Made by a program: the position numbers and the translations under genes. This document shows positions 8,347-17,415 of a stretch of DNA of 51,553 nucleotides, piece by piece. The notes beneath the pieces were generated by a model. It did not search any database. It had not been told where the DNA came from and saw only the letters and a list, made by a program, of their open reading frames with translations. The number at the start of each line of letters is the position of its first letter. The first letter of the stretch is position 1. The DNA is from Chloroflexota bacterium (GTDB lineage: Bacteria; Chloroflexota; UBA6077; SHYK01), in the NCBI GenBank assembly GCA_035652535.1, contig DASRDP010000001.1, forward strand, positions 1 to 51,553, given 5' to 3'.

Positions 8347-9525
8347 GTGACATCGGGTCTCTCGGCGGAGCGGGCCGTCCGCGGAGCCGTGGTCGTCGCG
8401 TGCGCGGCGTTCGCGCTTTGGCTCCATACCGCAGCGTCGATCGGCTTCCAGGGGGGGCTCCATCCGACCACGCTCCGAGACTTCGGGGCCTTCTGGGCAG
8501 CCGGGGACGCCGCGAACGCGGGCCGTGACCCTTATCAGACCACGGCGCTGGCCCGCGCGGTCGTCGCGCCAGGTGGCACCGAGCGCGCGACGAACCTCAA
8601 TCCGCCGGTCAGCGTGCTCGCCTTTCAGCTGCTCGCGCGCGTTCCCCCGGCCGTCGCGTTTCGCGCCTGGCAAGTCGGGTCCGCGCTCGGCTACGTCGGG
8701 ATGGTGGCCGGCCTCACCCTTGGCGCCCGGCCCCATGCCTGGGGTCGAGCGCTCCTGGTCCTGCTCTGGGAGCCCTTCTGGTCCACGGTCGATCTCGGCC
8801 AGATCTACGTCGGGCTCGCTGTGGCAGTGCTCGTGGCGACCGCGCTCCTGCGCCGCAACCCTGCGGTCGCGGGCCTCGTGATCGGCGCCGTCGTCGCCCT
8901 CAAACCCCAGTTCGTCCTGTGGCCGCTTTTTCTCCTGGCGGCCCGGCAGCGAAGACCGGCCGTCGCGGGGGCGATCAGTGCCGCGGCGCTGTCGCTCCTG
9001 CCCGTCGTGTTCGGCCACGTGGACTGGTACGTCGGGTGGTGGCACGCCATCGCGCGATGGAGGTTCCTCGCGTTCTCGGACAATCTCTCGCTCGTGAGCA
9101 TTCTCGCGCGCGCCGGCGTGCCCGACGGTCTCGCCGCCGTGGCGACGGCTGGCGTCGTGGGGACGCTGGTGGCGTTTGCACGTCATCGACGCATCGACTC
9201 GCAACGCGCGTCGACGGTGGGGCTCGTCGCGGCGATTCTTGCGGGCCCCGTGTCGTGGGTCGGGTATGCAACGGTTCTCGCTCCCGACGTCCTCATCCAG
9301 CCGAAGTGGTCTGAAGCCACGCTCGTCGCGGCGGCGCTCCTGGCCATCCCAGGAGCGCTCATCTGGTGGTCGGACCAAGCCGGCTTTCTCGCGTACGACG
9401 TCGCCCTCGCACACCTGTTGCTGGGCTCGTTCCAGCGGCCGCCAGATGCTTTCGAGGGACCTGTAGGTAAGGTCGAGAGGGCTGCCCACCAGCGCCTGCC
9501 CCCGGGCGCGTTGGCGGAAAATTGA
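8347..9525 (+). CDS. GT87-like (DUF2029) integral membrane mannosyltransferase-type protein
   Basis: About 392 residues with around ten membrane helices. The conserved features of the GT87/DUF2029 family are seen: an early RDFGAFWAAGDAANAGRDPY loop with the Asp expected to bind the polyprenyl-phosphate sugar, then NLNPPVSVL, DLGQIYVG and a KPQFVLWPLF segment. Family members transfer mannose from polyprenyl-phosphate-mannose onto cell-envelope lipids. The start is uncertain: GTG 8347 or GTG 8332 both fit, and neither has a clear ribosome site; the open frame reaches TTG 8287. It ends just before the SGNH hydrolase, which is on the same strand. Confidence 0.7.
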   Translation: MTSGLSAERAVRGAVVVACAAFALWLHTAASIGFQGGLHPTTLRDFGAFWAAGDAANAGRDPYQTTALARAVVAPGGTERATNLNPPVSVLAFQLLARVPPAVAFRAWQVGSALGYVGMVAGLTLGARPHAWGRALLVLLWEPFWSTVDLGQIYVGLAVAVLVATALLRRNPAVAGLVIGAVVALKPQFVLWPLFLLAARQRRPAVAGAISAAALSLLPVVFGHVDWYVGWWHAIARWRFLAFSDNLSLVSILARAGVPDGLAAVATAGVVGTLVAFARHRRIDSQRASTVGLVAAILAGPVSWVGYATVLAPDVLIQPKWSEATLVAAALLAIPGALIWWSDQAGFLAYDVALAHLLLGSFQRPPDAFEGPVGKVERAAHQRLPPGALAEN

Positions 9526-9614
9526 CCTCTTCTCGGCGTCCGCGTATCGTCGAGCCGCCGACGCTGGCCGCGCAGTCGCGCCCGGCCGGCGCATCACATC
9601 GCCGTGGAGGACAT

Positions 9615-10445
9615 GTGCGAAGCCGGTTGATCGCCACAACCCTCGGTTCGGCCTTCCTGGTGTCGGCGCTCATGGGGAGCTGGGGCCCGCCGGCCCTGTC
9701 CCAAAGCAGCGAGGGCGCCGGGGACGGCATCACCTACGCCGCGCTCGGGGACTCGATCGCCGCCGGAGTCGGTGCGCGCGCCGGCTATCCGCAGCTTTAT
9801 CGAGCGTCGCTCGAGGATCAGCTCGGCGTGTCCGTCCAGCTCATCGATTTCTCGCGTGGCGGCGCCACCAGCAGCGATCTCGTGGCGGCGCTCACCACCA
9901 ACCAGGCGGTGCGCGACGCCGTAGCCCACGCGCAGGTCATCTCATGGAATATCGGCGGCAATGACCTCCTCGCCGCCCGAGCAGCATATCGGGCCGAGCG
10001 GTGTGGCGGGGACGACAATCAAGCCTGTCTCCAAACCACGGTCGATCGGTTCGAGCAGAACTGGGATCGAAGTCTCGACGAGATCGTCGCGCTCACCAGC
10101 GGGCACGCCGCTGTGGCGATCACGATGGACATCTACGATCCCTATGTGCGCCTCGATGCGAGTGCCGCCTCAGCCGGCGCGGGGTCGGACCTGGACGTGT
10201 TCGTGCCATATCTGGACGAGGTGAACCAGCACATCGCGACGACGTCCGCCGGTCGCGGTGTTGATGTGGCTTCGGTGCGGGAGGCGTTCAACGGCCCGAG
10301 CGGCCGTGACGACCCCGCCGCGAAGCGGCTGATCGCTGCCGACCTCCTCCATCCCAACGAGACCGGCCAAAAGATGATCGCCGATCTCCTCATGGACGCG
10401 GGCTCGTCCGACGTTGCTCGACTGCGCGCCCAGGTCCTACGCTGA
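9615..10445 (+). CDS. Secreted SGNH/GDSL-family hydrolase
   Basis: GTG 9615 has GGAGG 4 nt upstream and opens directly into a signal peptide (RSRLIATTLGSAFLVSALMG, cleavage probably after ALSQ), so the upstream TTG at 9522 is not used. The mature protein shows the SGNH blocks: ALGDSIAAGVG (nucleophile Ser), a Gly in SRGGATSSD, the Asn in NIGGNDLL, and DLLHPNETGQ with catalytic Asp and His. It should hydrolyse esters or lipids outside the membrane. Its 3' end overlaps the convergent flavoprotein gene by 9 bp. Confidence 0.88.
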   Translation: MRSRLIATTLGSAFLVSALMGSWGPPALSQSSEGAGDGITYAALGDSIAAGVGARAGYPQLYRASLEDQLGVSVQLIDFSRGGATSSDLVAALTTNQAVRDAVAHAQVISWNIGGNDLLAARAAYRAERCGGDDNQACLQTTVDRFEQNWDRSLDEIVALTSGHAAVAITMDIYDPYVRLDASAASAGAGSDLDVFVPYLDEVNQHIATTSAGRGVDVASVREAFNGPSGRDDPAAKRLIAADLLHPNETGQKMIADLLMDAGSSDVARLRAQVLR

Positions 10446-11717
10446 GATCATCCGCGCCGCGACGCGGTTCGCCATTCGCACGCTGTAATTCTGCCCACGG
10501 TCCTCGGGATAGACCTGAAACATGTTGGCGAGGTAGACGCCGCGGAGCGGCGTTTCGTGGGGCGGGATGTGCTCGTGGTAATCGACCGTGACGATCGGCT
10601 GGGCAAAAGGCGCGGCGAACACGTGGGACTCCACGACCCAGCCCTCGTCGAAGTCGGGATTGATCCGGCGCAGGGCCGACGTGAACTCCTTCAGGACCTC
10701 TTCCCGGGGTTTTCGGAGCAACGGGTCGCTCATGGGGAGATAGTTGCCCAGGTACACGACGTGTAGTCCATCGTAGTCTGATGCGGGCATGAAATTCGTG
10801 TGCTCCACGACGGTGAGGAACGGGAAGCCGGGGTCGTGGATGTTGAGCCAGTAGGTGCGCTCCATGAGCTGGCGATTCAAGCCGAGGATGACCGAATGGG
10901 CGCCATAGTACTCGCCGGTGTCGTATCGACTTCGATACTCGTCCGGTAGGTTGACGGCCAGACGCATGAACACGCGCGTCGGCGTCGTCACGAGGAGCTG
11001 GTCGAAGTCGAATGCGCCATCCGAGGTGTCGACGTGCACGGAGTCGTCGGAGCGGATGGACTTCACCTCGGTCTTCAGCCGCATCTCGGCCCCGCTCTGC
11101 TCGAGCTGCTCGGCGAGGCGGGCGTACAGCCGATAGAAGCCGCCGCGAATGTAGCCCAGCCGCTGGCTCCGAAGGTGCACACGGGACCAGAACCACGGCA
11201 TGGCGATCTGTTCCGCGAAGTCCCCGAACTTGGCGCGAAGCAGCGGGCCCCAGAACACCTGGTACGCCTCCTCGCCCATCCACCGCTTGATCCACGATGC
11301 CGCGGTCTGGCCCTCGAGGCGATGGTAGTTGCGCTCGAGCTTCAGATACGCGGCGCACGCCCCGAGGCGAACGCGATCGGCAAAGGGTAGCGGCGAGAAG
11401 GCGAGCACGTCGGTCGGTGAATCGAACCCATAGAAGCGCCCGCCGCACAGGGAGCTGACGTCCGGTCGCGGCCAGACGAGGGCGTGCTCCAGGCCTGCTT
11501 CGGCGATGAGCGCGCGCACGTCGCGATCCGACCGGAACAGGTGATGGTAGTAACGTTCGAGGTGAGCGCCGCCGATCTTGAAGGACGCCACGAGTCCGCC
11601 GACCTCCTCCTCGCGCTCGATGACCGTGACGCGCATGCCGGCTTGCGCGAAACGGAGGGCCGCGGTGAGTCCGAGGATCCCGGCGCCGATCACGCCGACG
11701 GCACGAGGTTGCGCCAT
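10437..11717 (-). CDS. FAD-dependent amine-oxidase-like oxidoreductase
   Basis: A 426-residue flavoprotein. The N-terminal VGVIGAGILGLTAALRFAQA is the Rossmann dinucleotide motif, ending in the acidic residue of VIERE, followed by GGLVASF. A middle substrate domain (GPLLRAKFGDFAEQIAMPW) and the C-terminal GVYLANMFQVYPEDRGQNYS place it with the protoporphyrinogen oxidase/phytoene desaturase/UDP-galactopyranose-like group. In many bacteria such proteins sit beside glycosyl-carrier lipid genes. No such neighbour is adjacent here, though a GT87-like gene is close by. Substrate not assigned. Confidence 0.82.
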   Translation of the reverse strand: MAQPRAVGVIGAGILGLTAALRFAQAGMRVTVIEREEEVGGLVASFKIGGAHLERYYHHLFRSDRDVRALIAEAGLEHALVWPRPDVSSLCGGRFYGFDSPTDVLAFSPLPFADRVRLGACAAYLKLERNYHRLEGQTAASWIKRWMGEEAYQVFWGPLLRAKFGDFAEQIAMPWFWSRVHLRSQRLGYIRGGFYRLYARLAEQLEQSGAEMRLKTEVKSIRSDDSVHVDTSDGAFDFDQLLVTTPTRVFMRLAVNLPDEYRSRYDTGEYYGAHSVILGLNRQLMERTYWLNIHDPGFPFLTVVEHTNFMPASDYDGLHVVYLGNYLPMSDPLLRKPREEVLKEFTSALRRINPDFDEGWVVESHVFAAPFAQPIVTVDYHEHIPPHETPLRGVYLANMFQVYPEDRGQNYSVRMANRVAARMISA

Positions 11718-11797
11718 GCCTGCTCCTGTTTCATCGACTAGTGCGTGCTCTCTCAGAGCGGTCGGACGGAGGGCGCCTCTCGCTGACCTGAAACCAT

Positions 11798-12451
11798 TCA
11801 GCGAACTGCGCGCGCAGGCACCGCATCAAAGCGGCGCAAGAGCCACGATGTTTGGACATGGTCGAGACGGCGAGTCGCTCGCGTATGGAACCCGATGAGC
11901 TGCAGCTCGGTAAACGCGCGGCCGTTTCGATCGCGTTGCGTCCAGTCCCACGGTCCGCCATTCTGCGATGGGAGCCCGATCTCCTCCACGAAGGCACGGT
12001 CCATCAAGATCGGCTCCGCGAGCAGGCGCGATCCGGGGCCTCCTCGCCAGATTGTAAACCGCGTGTCCGAGTCGGGAAGCAACGCGTTGCGCCGAACGTG
12101 CGCGTTACCGGCGTACCGAGGATCGGTGAGGAGCCCCCGGCCCGCGAGGTCCTGGTATGAGATGCGCTCCTCGATCTGGAAGCACGCGATGACGAACCGA
12201 AGCTTGGCGCCCGCGACGATGAGCGTCTCGTTGAAGAAGATCCAGTCGCCGACCTCCATCTTGGCGAGGTTCGCCTTGGCTGGCTTCCACGGGTAGTCGC
12301 CATAGGTGAACGAGCGAAACTCGGGGTCGACGTGGCGAGGCACGTCGAGGGCGCGGTAGCGTGGCTCTTCGCGAATCCAGCGAATCTGCCAATCCCGGAG
12401 CTGGTGACAGGGTGACGGATCGCCGACGTTGACGAGAACGCCCTGCGCCAC
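11798..12451 (-). CDS. Unrecognised 217-residue protein, possibly PUA-like/nucleotide-modification associated
   Basis: Starts at GTG 12451 with an AGGGGG stretch upstream. I cannot assign it firmly. Visible features are a start VLVNVGDPSPCHQL, then DVPRHVDPEFRSF, LAKMEVGDWIFFNETLI, FVIACFQIEERI and SRLLAEPILMDRAFVEEIG. The order 'H-x-DPE', a helix with Asn-Leu, then GDWIFF followed by a beta strand resembles the Nmad-type domains seen near DNA-modification genes and other PUA/EVE-like folds. This is pattern matching by eye only. It is divergent from uvrD/pcrA, with about 110 bp between the starts. Confidence 0.5.
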   Translation of the reverse strand: MAQGVLVNVGDPSPCHQLRDWQIRWIREEPRYRALDVPRHVDPEFRSFTYGDYPWKPAKANLAKMEVGDWIFFNETLIVAGAKLRFVIACFQIEERISYQDLAGRGLLTDPRYAGNAHVRRNALLPDSDTRFTIWRGGPGSRLLAEPILMDRAFVEEIGLPSQNGGPWDWTQRDRNGRAFTELQLIGFHTRATRRLDHVQTSWLLRRFDAVPARAVR

Positions 12452-12464
12452 GGGACCCCCTGTT

Positions 12465-12470
12465 TATAAT
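12465..12470 (+). promoter_or_regulatory. Perfect TATAAT -10 element upstream of uvrD/pcrA
   Basis: TGTTTATAAT at 12461-12470 contains the consensus -10 hexamer in otherwise GC-rich DNA. No good -35 lies 17 bp upstream. It would place the transcript start near 12477, giving a leader of about 85 nt that contains the inverted repeat at 12506-12546. Confidence 0.5.
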
Positions 12471-12505
12471 CCCCGTGATTCCGGGAGACGAACCCCGGGG
12501 AAATG

Positions 12506-12546
12506 GTTGTCTCGCAGAAACGGCGAAGCCATTTCTGCGAGACAAC
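12506..12546. repeat. 15-bp perfect inverted repeat in the uvrD leader
   Basis: GTTGTCTCGCAGAAA (12506-12520) and its exact reverse complement (12532-12546) enclose 11 nt, within which GGC/GCC can pair further around GAA. It lies between the -10 element and the proposed start TTG 12562. As RNA it would form a stable hairpin without a T-run; as DNA it could be an operator or a small element's scar. Confidence 0.75.
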
Positions 12547-12561
12547 GTCTGGGTCTATATT

Positions 12562-14799
12562 TTGCTCTACCTCGACGGACTCAATCCCCCGCAGCGCGAG
12601 GCTGCCCTCGCCGTCCACGGACCGCTCCTCATCGTCGCCGGACCCGGATCCGGGAAGACCCGCGTCATCGTCCACCGGATCGCCCACCTCGTGCTCGGGG
12701 AGTCCGTCCGTCCGTGGAACGTGCTGGCCGTTACCTTCACGAACAAGGCCGCGCGCGAGATGCGTGAGCGGCTGGACGATCTGTTGGGGCGCGCGGGCGA
12801 GGGAATTGCTGTCGGCACATTCCACGCCCAATGCGCGCGAATTCTGCGACGTGATGGCGCCGTCATCGGCGTCGATCCGCGGTTCGCGATTTACGACGAC
12901 GGGGATCAGATCGGGCTCGTTCGGCGGATCCTTCAGGAGATGGAGATCGACGAGAAGCGATTCCCGCCGCGAGCCTTCCTTTCGGCGATCTCTTCAGCCA
13001 AGAGTGAGCTGATCGACGAACGCTCGTATGCGCGCTCGGCGCAGGGCTTCTGGCAAGAACGGGTGCTGGCCGTGTTCAACCGGTACCAGGAGGCGCTCGC
13101 CGAGAACCACGCCCTCGACTTCGACGACCTCATCGGAGAGACGGTCCGCCTCTTCCGGGAGCGACCCGACGTGCTCGAAAAGTACCAGGACCGCTTCCTC
13201 TACATCCTCGTCGACGAGTTTCAGGATACGAACGTGGCCCAGTATCAGCTCGTGAAGCTGCTGGGCCAAAAGCACCGCAACGTATGCGTGGTTGGCGATG
13301 AGGACCAGAGCGTGTACTCGTGGCGCAAGGCAGACTTCCGCAACTTGATGAACTTCGAAGCCGATTTCTCGGAGGCGCGCGTCATCTTTCTCGAGCAGAA
13401 CTATCGGTCGACGCAGACCATACTCGACGTGGCGCAGTCGGTCATCGGCGCCAACCAGGTGCGGAAGGACAAGCGGCTCTGGACCGAGAACGAGCGCGGC
13501 CAACCCGTTACGGTGCACGAGGCGTTCAACGAAGAGGACGAAGCGCAGTTCACGATTCGCGAGGTCGAGCGCCTGGTCCGGATGGAGGGAATCCGCTACA
13601 GCGACATCGCGGTGATGTACCGGACGAACGTCCAATCCCGGCCGCTGGAGGACGCGTTCGTGCGGATGGGCGTTCCGTACAAGCTGATTGGCGGCACGCG
13701 CTTTTACGAGCGGAAGGAAGTCAAGGACGTGCTGGCCTACCTGCGCCTCGCTCTGAACCCGCTGGATACGGTCAGCCTCGTGCGCATCCTGAACGTCCCG
13801 GCGCGCGGGATCGGCGATCGAACGGCGAACGAGATCCAGCGATGGGCCGGGCGGCATGGGCGATCGATCTTCGAGACGCTCGAGGAGGTCGCGACCGGCG
13901 ACGGATCGGAGCCGGGCTCGGCCGGCGCGCTCCTGCAAACTCGAGCGCGCAACGCCGTGCGGGGATTCGTGGACCTGATTCGGCTCCTCGGGCGCGCAGC
14001 CCAGGAGATGACCCCGCTCGACCTGCTCGACTTGCTGCTCGAGCGCTCCGGTTACGCGGCATCGGTTCGTGACGGAACCGATGCGGGGGAGGAGCGGTGG
14101 GCTAACATCACCGAGCTCCGCACGAAGGCGCAGGCATTCGCGGAGCTGGCGCCGCCGCTCGGGCTGGCGGCGCTCCTCGAAGAGGTCTCCCTCGTCCAGG
14201 ACGTCGATTCGTACGATCCGGCCTCCGACGGCGTCACACTCATCACGCTCCACGCCGCGAAGGGGCTGGAGTTTCCGTACGTGATCATCGTCGGCATGGA
14301 AGAAGGGCTCTGCCCGCATTCGCGGTCGATGGACGATCCGACCCAGATGGAAGAGGAGCGCCGGCTCGTCTATGTGGGGATCACCCGGGCCATGCGCGGG
14401 CTCTGCCTGGTCCACGCGCACCACCGGACGCTCTACGGCAACAGCATGATCAACCAGCCGTCGCGGTTCCTGGGGGACATCCCGCTGGAGCTGACGCGCG
14501 AGGCGTTTCCCAGCGTGCGCGCTCGAGGCCTCGTACCGAATGGGCGCGTCGCTGCTGGAGCGCAATGGCGACCGGTCAATGGGTCGACCGAGCCGGCTGC
14601 CGTTGCGTCCGCTGGCGCGCCGCAGCCGGCTGTCGAGCAGCAGTACCAGCCCGGCGACCGCGTGTACCATCCCGCCTTCGGCTCGGGAATCGTCGTGACC
14701 AGCGTGCTCGCCCGGGGTGATGAGGAGATCACCGTGGCCTTCGAAGGCAAGGGGGTGAAGAAGCTCTCCGTGGCCTACGCCCCGCTGCAGCGGAAGTAG
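12562..14799 (+). CDS. pcrA: UvrD/PcrA-type superfamily 1A DNA helicase
   Basis: A 745-residue ATP-dependent 3'-5' helicase for excision repair and fork clearance. The TTG at 12562 is preferred because it gives LYLDGLNPPQREAALAVHGP, the usual PcrA start; the frame is open to 12475 but would translate the inverted repeat. Motifs in order: LIVAGPGSGKTR (Walker A), TFTNKAAREM, GTFHAQCARI, VDEFQDTN (Walker B), VVGDEDQSVYSWRKAD, LEQNYRSTQ, ITLHAAKGLEFP and LVYVGITRA. The C-terminal YQPGDRVYHPAFGSGIV is the Tudor-like RNA polymerase-binding domain of PcrA. The stop is 2 bp from bioF, so it appears to lead the biotin operon. Confidence 0.93.
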   Translation: MLYLDGLNPPQREAALAVHGPLLIVAGPGSGKTRVIVHRIAHLVLGESVRPWNVLAVTFTNKAAREMRERLDDLLGRAGEGIAVGTFHAQCARILRRDGAVIGVDPRFAIYDDGDQIGLVRRILQEMEIDEKRFPPRAFLSAISSAKSELIDERSYARSAQGFWQERVLAVFNRYQEALAENHALDFDDLIGETVRLFRERPDVLEKYQDRFLYILVDEFQDTNVAQYQLVKLLGQKHRNVCVVGDEDQSVYSWRKADFRNLMNFEADFSEARVIFLEQNYRSTQTILDVAQSVIGANQVRKDKRLWTENERGQPVTVHEAFNEEDEAQFTIREVERLVRMEGIRYSDIAVMYRTNVQSRPLEDAFVRMGVPYKLIGGTRFYERKEVKDVLAYLRLALNPLDTVSLVRILNVPARGIGDRTANEIQRWAGRHGRSIFETLEEVATGDGSEPGSAGALLQTRARNAVRGFVDLIRLLGRAAQEMTPLDLLDLLLERSGYAASVRDGTDAGEERWANITELRTKAQAFAELAPPLGLAALLEEVSLVQDVDSYDPASDGVTLITLHAAKGLEFPYVIIVGMEEGLCPHSRSMDDPTQMEEERRLVYVGITRAMRGLCLVHAHHRTLYGNSMINQPSRFLGDIPLELTREAFPSVRARGLVPNGRVAAGAQWRPVNGSTEPAAVASAGAPQPAVEQQYQPGDRVYHPAFGSGIVVTSVLARGDEEITVAFEGKGVKKLSVAYAPLQRK

Positions 14800-14801
14800 G
14801 G

Positions 14802-16025
14802 ATGGGGCGCCTCCAGTTCGCGGAGCGACGCCTGGCTGCCCTGAGGGGACGCAGCCTCGACCGCCGACTGACGACGGTCGCTCGCGGCGCGGACCCTTGG
14901 GTCGAGGTCGATGGGCGAAAGCTTCTGAACCTCAGCTCGAACAATTATCTCGGGCTCGCCAACCATCCGGTGGTCGTCGCCGCCGCGGCGGAGGCAGGGG
15001 AGAAGTACGGCTGGGGCGCGGGCTCGTCGCGCCTGGTCGCCGGATCATCGCCCCTGTGTGATCTCTTGGAGGAGCGGCTCGCGCAGTTCAAGGGGAGCGA
15101 GCGCGCCCTGCTCTTCACCAGCGGCTATACCGCGAACGTGGGATTGATCCCATCGCTCGTGGGGCCCGGAGACGTCGTCGTCGGGGACGAGCTGAACCAT
15201 GCGAGCCTCATCGACGGGTGCAGGCTGAGCCGCGCCGACTTCTCGGCCTTCCGCCACAGAAACGTGGAGGCGCTCGACTCCCAGCTTGCGCGGGCGGTCC
15301 GACATTCGCCGCGCGGCAGGCGGCTGGTGGTGACGGACACCGTCTTCAGTATGGATGGCGACCTGGCTCCACTGGAGGCGATCGCCGAGGTGTGCGATCG
15401 ATACGAAGCGATGCTGGTGGTGGACGAGGCCCATGCCACCGGGTGCATCGGGGCAGGCGGCCGTGGACTGGTGTCCCAGCTCGGGATGGAGGATCGCGTC
15501 ACCGCTGCGGTCGGAACCCTCAGCAAAGCGCTTGGGAGCTTCGGGGCCTTCGTATCGGGAGAGCGCTTGCTCGCCGACTATCTCGTGTCGACGGCGCGAA
15601 GCTTCATGTTTACGACGGCCTTGCCGCCGCCGGTCGTCGCGGCATCGGTCGCCGCGCTCGATCTCCTCGAGGCTAACCCGGCGCTCGTCGACCAGCTCCA
15701 GGAGAACGCGGGCGTGCTCCGCGCGGCGCTTCGCGCGTCCGGATTCGATACGGGCGACTCAGAGACGCAGATCATCCCCGTGCTCGTCGGAGATTCGGGG
15801 ACGGCAGTGAAGATGGCGTCTGCCCTTCGGCAGGAGGGCGTCTATGCCGTGGCCATTCGGCCTCCCACCGTGCCGGCGAACGCGGCCCGGATCCGCGTGT
15901 CGGCGATGGCGACCCACACGCGCGATGACCTGACATTTGCCATCGAGACCTTCGTGCGCGTCGGCGAGCGGATCGGTCTGCTCGCCTCAGCCGGGTCCGG
16001 AGCTAGCCGTGTCACCGGGTCCTGA
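14802..16025 (+). CDS. bioF: 8-amino-7-oxononanoate synthase (KAPA synthase)
   Basis: A 407-residue PLP enzyme that joins pimeloyl thioester to L-alanine, the first step of biotin ring assembly. The ATG is 2 bp after the helicase stop. Fold type I motifs are LNLSSNNYLGLANHP near residue 42, ELNHASLIDGCRLS, VVDEAHATGCIG (the Asp that holds the pyridine nitrogen) and GTLSKALGSFGAF with the Schiff-base Lys. Length is slightly above the usual 385-390 because of the N- and C-terminal extensions. The 3' end overlaps bioA. Related enzymes such as 2-amino-3-ketobutyrate CoA ligase share the fold, but the bio context decides. Confidence 0.93.
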   Translation: MGRLQFAERRLAALRGRSLDRRLTTVARGADPWVEVDGRKLLNLSSNNYLGLANHPVVVAAAAEAGEKYGWGAGSSRLVAGSSPLCDLLEERLAQFKGSERALLFTSGYTANVGLIPSLVGPGDVVVGDELNHASLIDGCRLSRADFSAFRHRNVEALDSQLARAVRHSPRGRRLVVTDTVFSMDGDLAPLEAIAEVCDRYEAMLVVDEAHATGCIGAGGRGLVSQLGMEDRVTAAVGTLSKALGSFGAFVSGERLLADYLVSTARSFMFTTALPPPVVAASVAALDLLEANPALVDQLQENAGVLRAALRASGFDTGDSETQIIPVLVGDSGTAVKMASALRQEGVYAVAIRPPTVPANAARIRVSAMATHTRDDLTFAIETFVRVGERIGLLASAGSGASRVTGS

Positions 16026-17415
16026 CGAGGCAGCCTCCGCCTCAACACTCGTCGCAGTGGAAGACCTCGATGCCGACGACAAGCGCTTCCTGTGGCACCC
16101 GTTCACCCAGCAACAGGATTGGGAGGCCGAGCCGCAGATCGTCATCGATCGGGGGGAGGGGTCGTTCCTCATCGACGATCGGGGGAACCGGTATCTCGAC
16201 GGGGTGTCCTCGCTCTGGGTGAACCTCCACGGGCACGCGCGGCCCGAGATGAATCAGGCCATCGCCGCTCAGCTCGCCCGGGTCGCCCACTCCACCTTTC
16301 TCGGCCTGACCCACGCGCCCGCGGTGAGGCTCGCGCGGCGGCTCGTCGACCTGGCGCCGGGCCGCCTGTCGCGCGTGTTCTATTCGGACACCGGGGCGGC
16401 CGCTGTTGAGATTGCAATCAAGATGGCGCTCCAATACTGGCAGCAGTGCGAGCATCCACAACCCCGGAAGACCAAGTACTTCTCGCTGTGGAACGCGTAC
16501 CACGGTGATACAGTCGGAGCGCTCAGCGTGGGCGGAGTTGAAGCGTACCAGCGCGTTTACCGACCGCTGGTGTTTCCGACCGTGAAGGCGCACTCAGCCC
16601 ACTGCTATCGCTGCCATCTTGGCCTGAGTTACCCCGCCTGCCACATGGCGTGCCTGGATGAAGTCGACCGCCTTATCACCGAGCATGCTGACGAGCTGGC
16701 GGCCGTCATCATGGAGCCGCTCGTGCAGGGCGCCGCGGGGATGCTGGTCTATCCACCCAGCTACACGCGCGCCGTTCGGGAGATCGCGCGGCGGAACAAC
16801 GTGCTTTTTATCGCGGACGAGGTGGCCACTGGATTTGGCCGCACGGGGCGCATGTTCGCCTGCGAGCATGAGGGCGTCGATCCCGACCTCATGGCCCTCG
16901 GGAAGGGCATCAGCGGCGGGTACCTTCCGCTGGCGGCGACTCTGGCGACCGAGGAGATCTACCGGGCGTTTCTGGGGCCCATCGACCAGGGGCGCACCTT
17001 CTACCACGGGCACACGTATACTGGGAACCCGCTGGCCTGCGCCGCCGGGCTCGCCAGCCTCGACATCTTCGAGCGCGAGCGGGTGCTCGATCACGTCTCG
17101 CGATCCATCGAGCAGCTCCGGGCGGGCCTGGCGCGGTTCCGGGAGCTGGAACACGTAGGAGACGTCCGGCAATGTGGCATGATCGCGGGTATCGAGCTGG
17201 TCCGGGACCGCGCGTCTCGGCTGCCATTTCCAGCCAGCGAGCGAGTCGGCGTGCAGGTCATCAAAGAAGCGCGAGCGCGGGGCGTCATACTCCGGCCCCT
17301 GGGTGACGTCATCGTACTCATGCCTCCGCTGTCGATCTCCGGCGACGAGATGCAGATACTTCTCGACGTAACGTTCGACTCCATCGCCGCCGTAGAGCAG
17401 CGAGTGGCCGCATGA
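16009..17415 (+). CDS. bioA: Adenosylmethionine-8-amino-7-oxononanoate aminotransferase
   Basis: GTG 16009 has GGAG 6 nt upstream and overlaps bioF by 17 nt; GTG 16057 is the alternative. The 468-residue class III aminotransferase moves the amino group of S-adenosylmethionine to KAPA, giving DAPA. Seen: FLWHPFTQQQDW (the BioA-specific start that contacts substrate), DGVSSLWVNLHGH, PLVQGAAGML, IADEVATGFGRTG and LGKGISGGYLPLA with the PLP Lys. The combination of WHPFTQ and position between bioF and bioD separates it from other class III aminotransferases. It ends in ATGA shared with bioD. Confidence 0.95.
   Translation: MSPGPDEAASASTLVAVEDLDADDKRFLWHPFTQQQDWEAEPQIVIDRGEGSFLIDDRGNRYLDGVSSLWVNLHGHARPEMNQAIAAQLARVAHSTFLGLTHAPAVRLARRLVDLAPGRLSRVFYSDTGAAAVEIAIKMALQYWQQCEHPQPRKTKYFSLWNAYHGDTVGALSVGGVEAYQRVYRPLVFPTVKAHSAHCYRCHLGLSYPACHMACLDEVDRLITEHADELAAVIMEPLVQGAAGMLVYPPSYTRAVREIARRNNVLFIADEVATGFGRTGRMFACEHEGVDPDLMALGKGISGGYLPLAATLATEEIYRAFLGPIDQGRTFYHGHTYTGNPLACAAGLASLDIFERERVLDHVSRSIEQLRAGLARFRELEHVGDVRQCGMIAGIELVRDRASRLPFPASERVGVQVIKEARARGVILRPLGDVIVLMPPLSISGDEMQILLDVTFDSIAAVEQRVAA

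Noticed and set aside
12994-14670. 558-codon minus-strand frame
   Set aside because: It lies fully under the helicase, whose motifs are complete; its own translation is rich in Arg/His/Asp with no domain.
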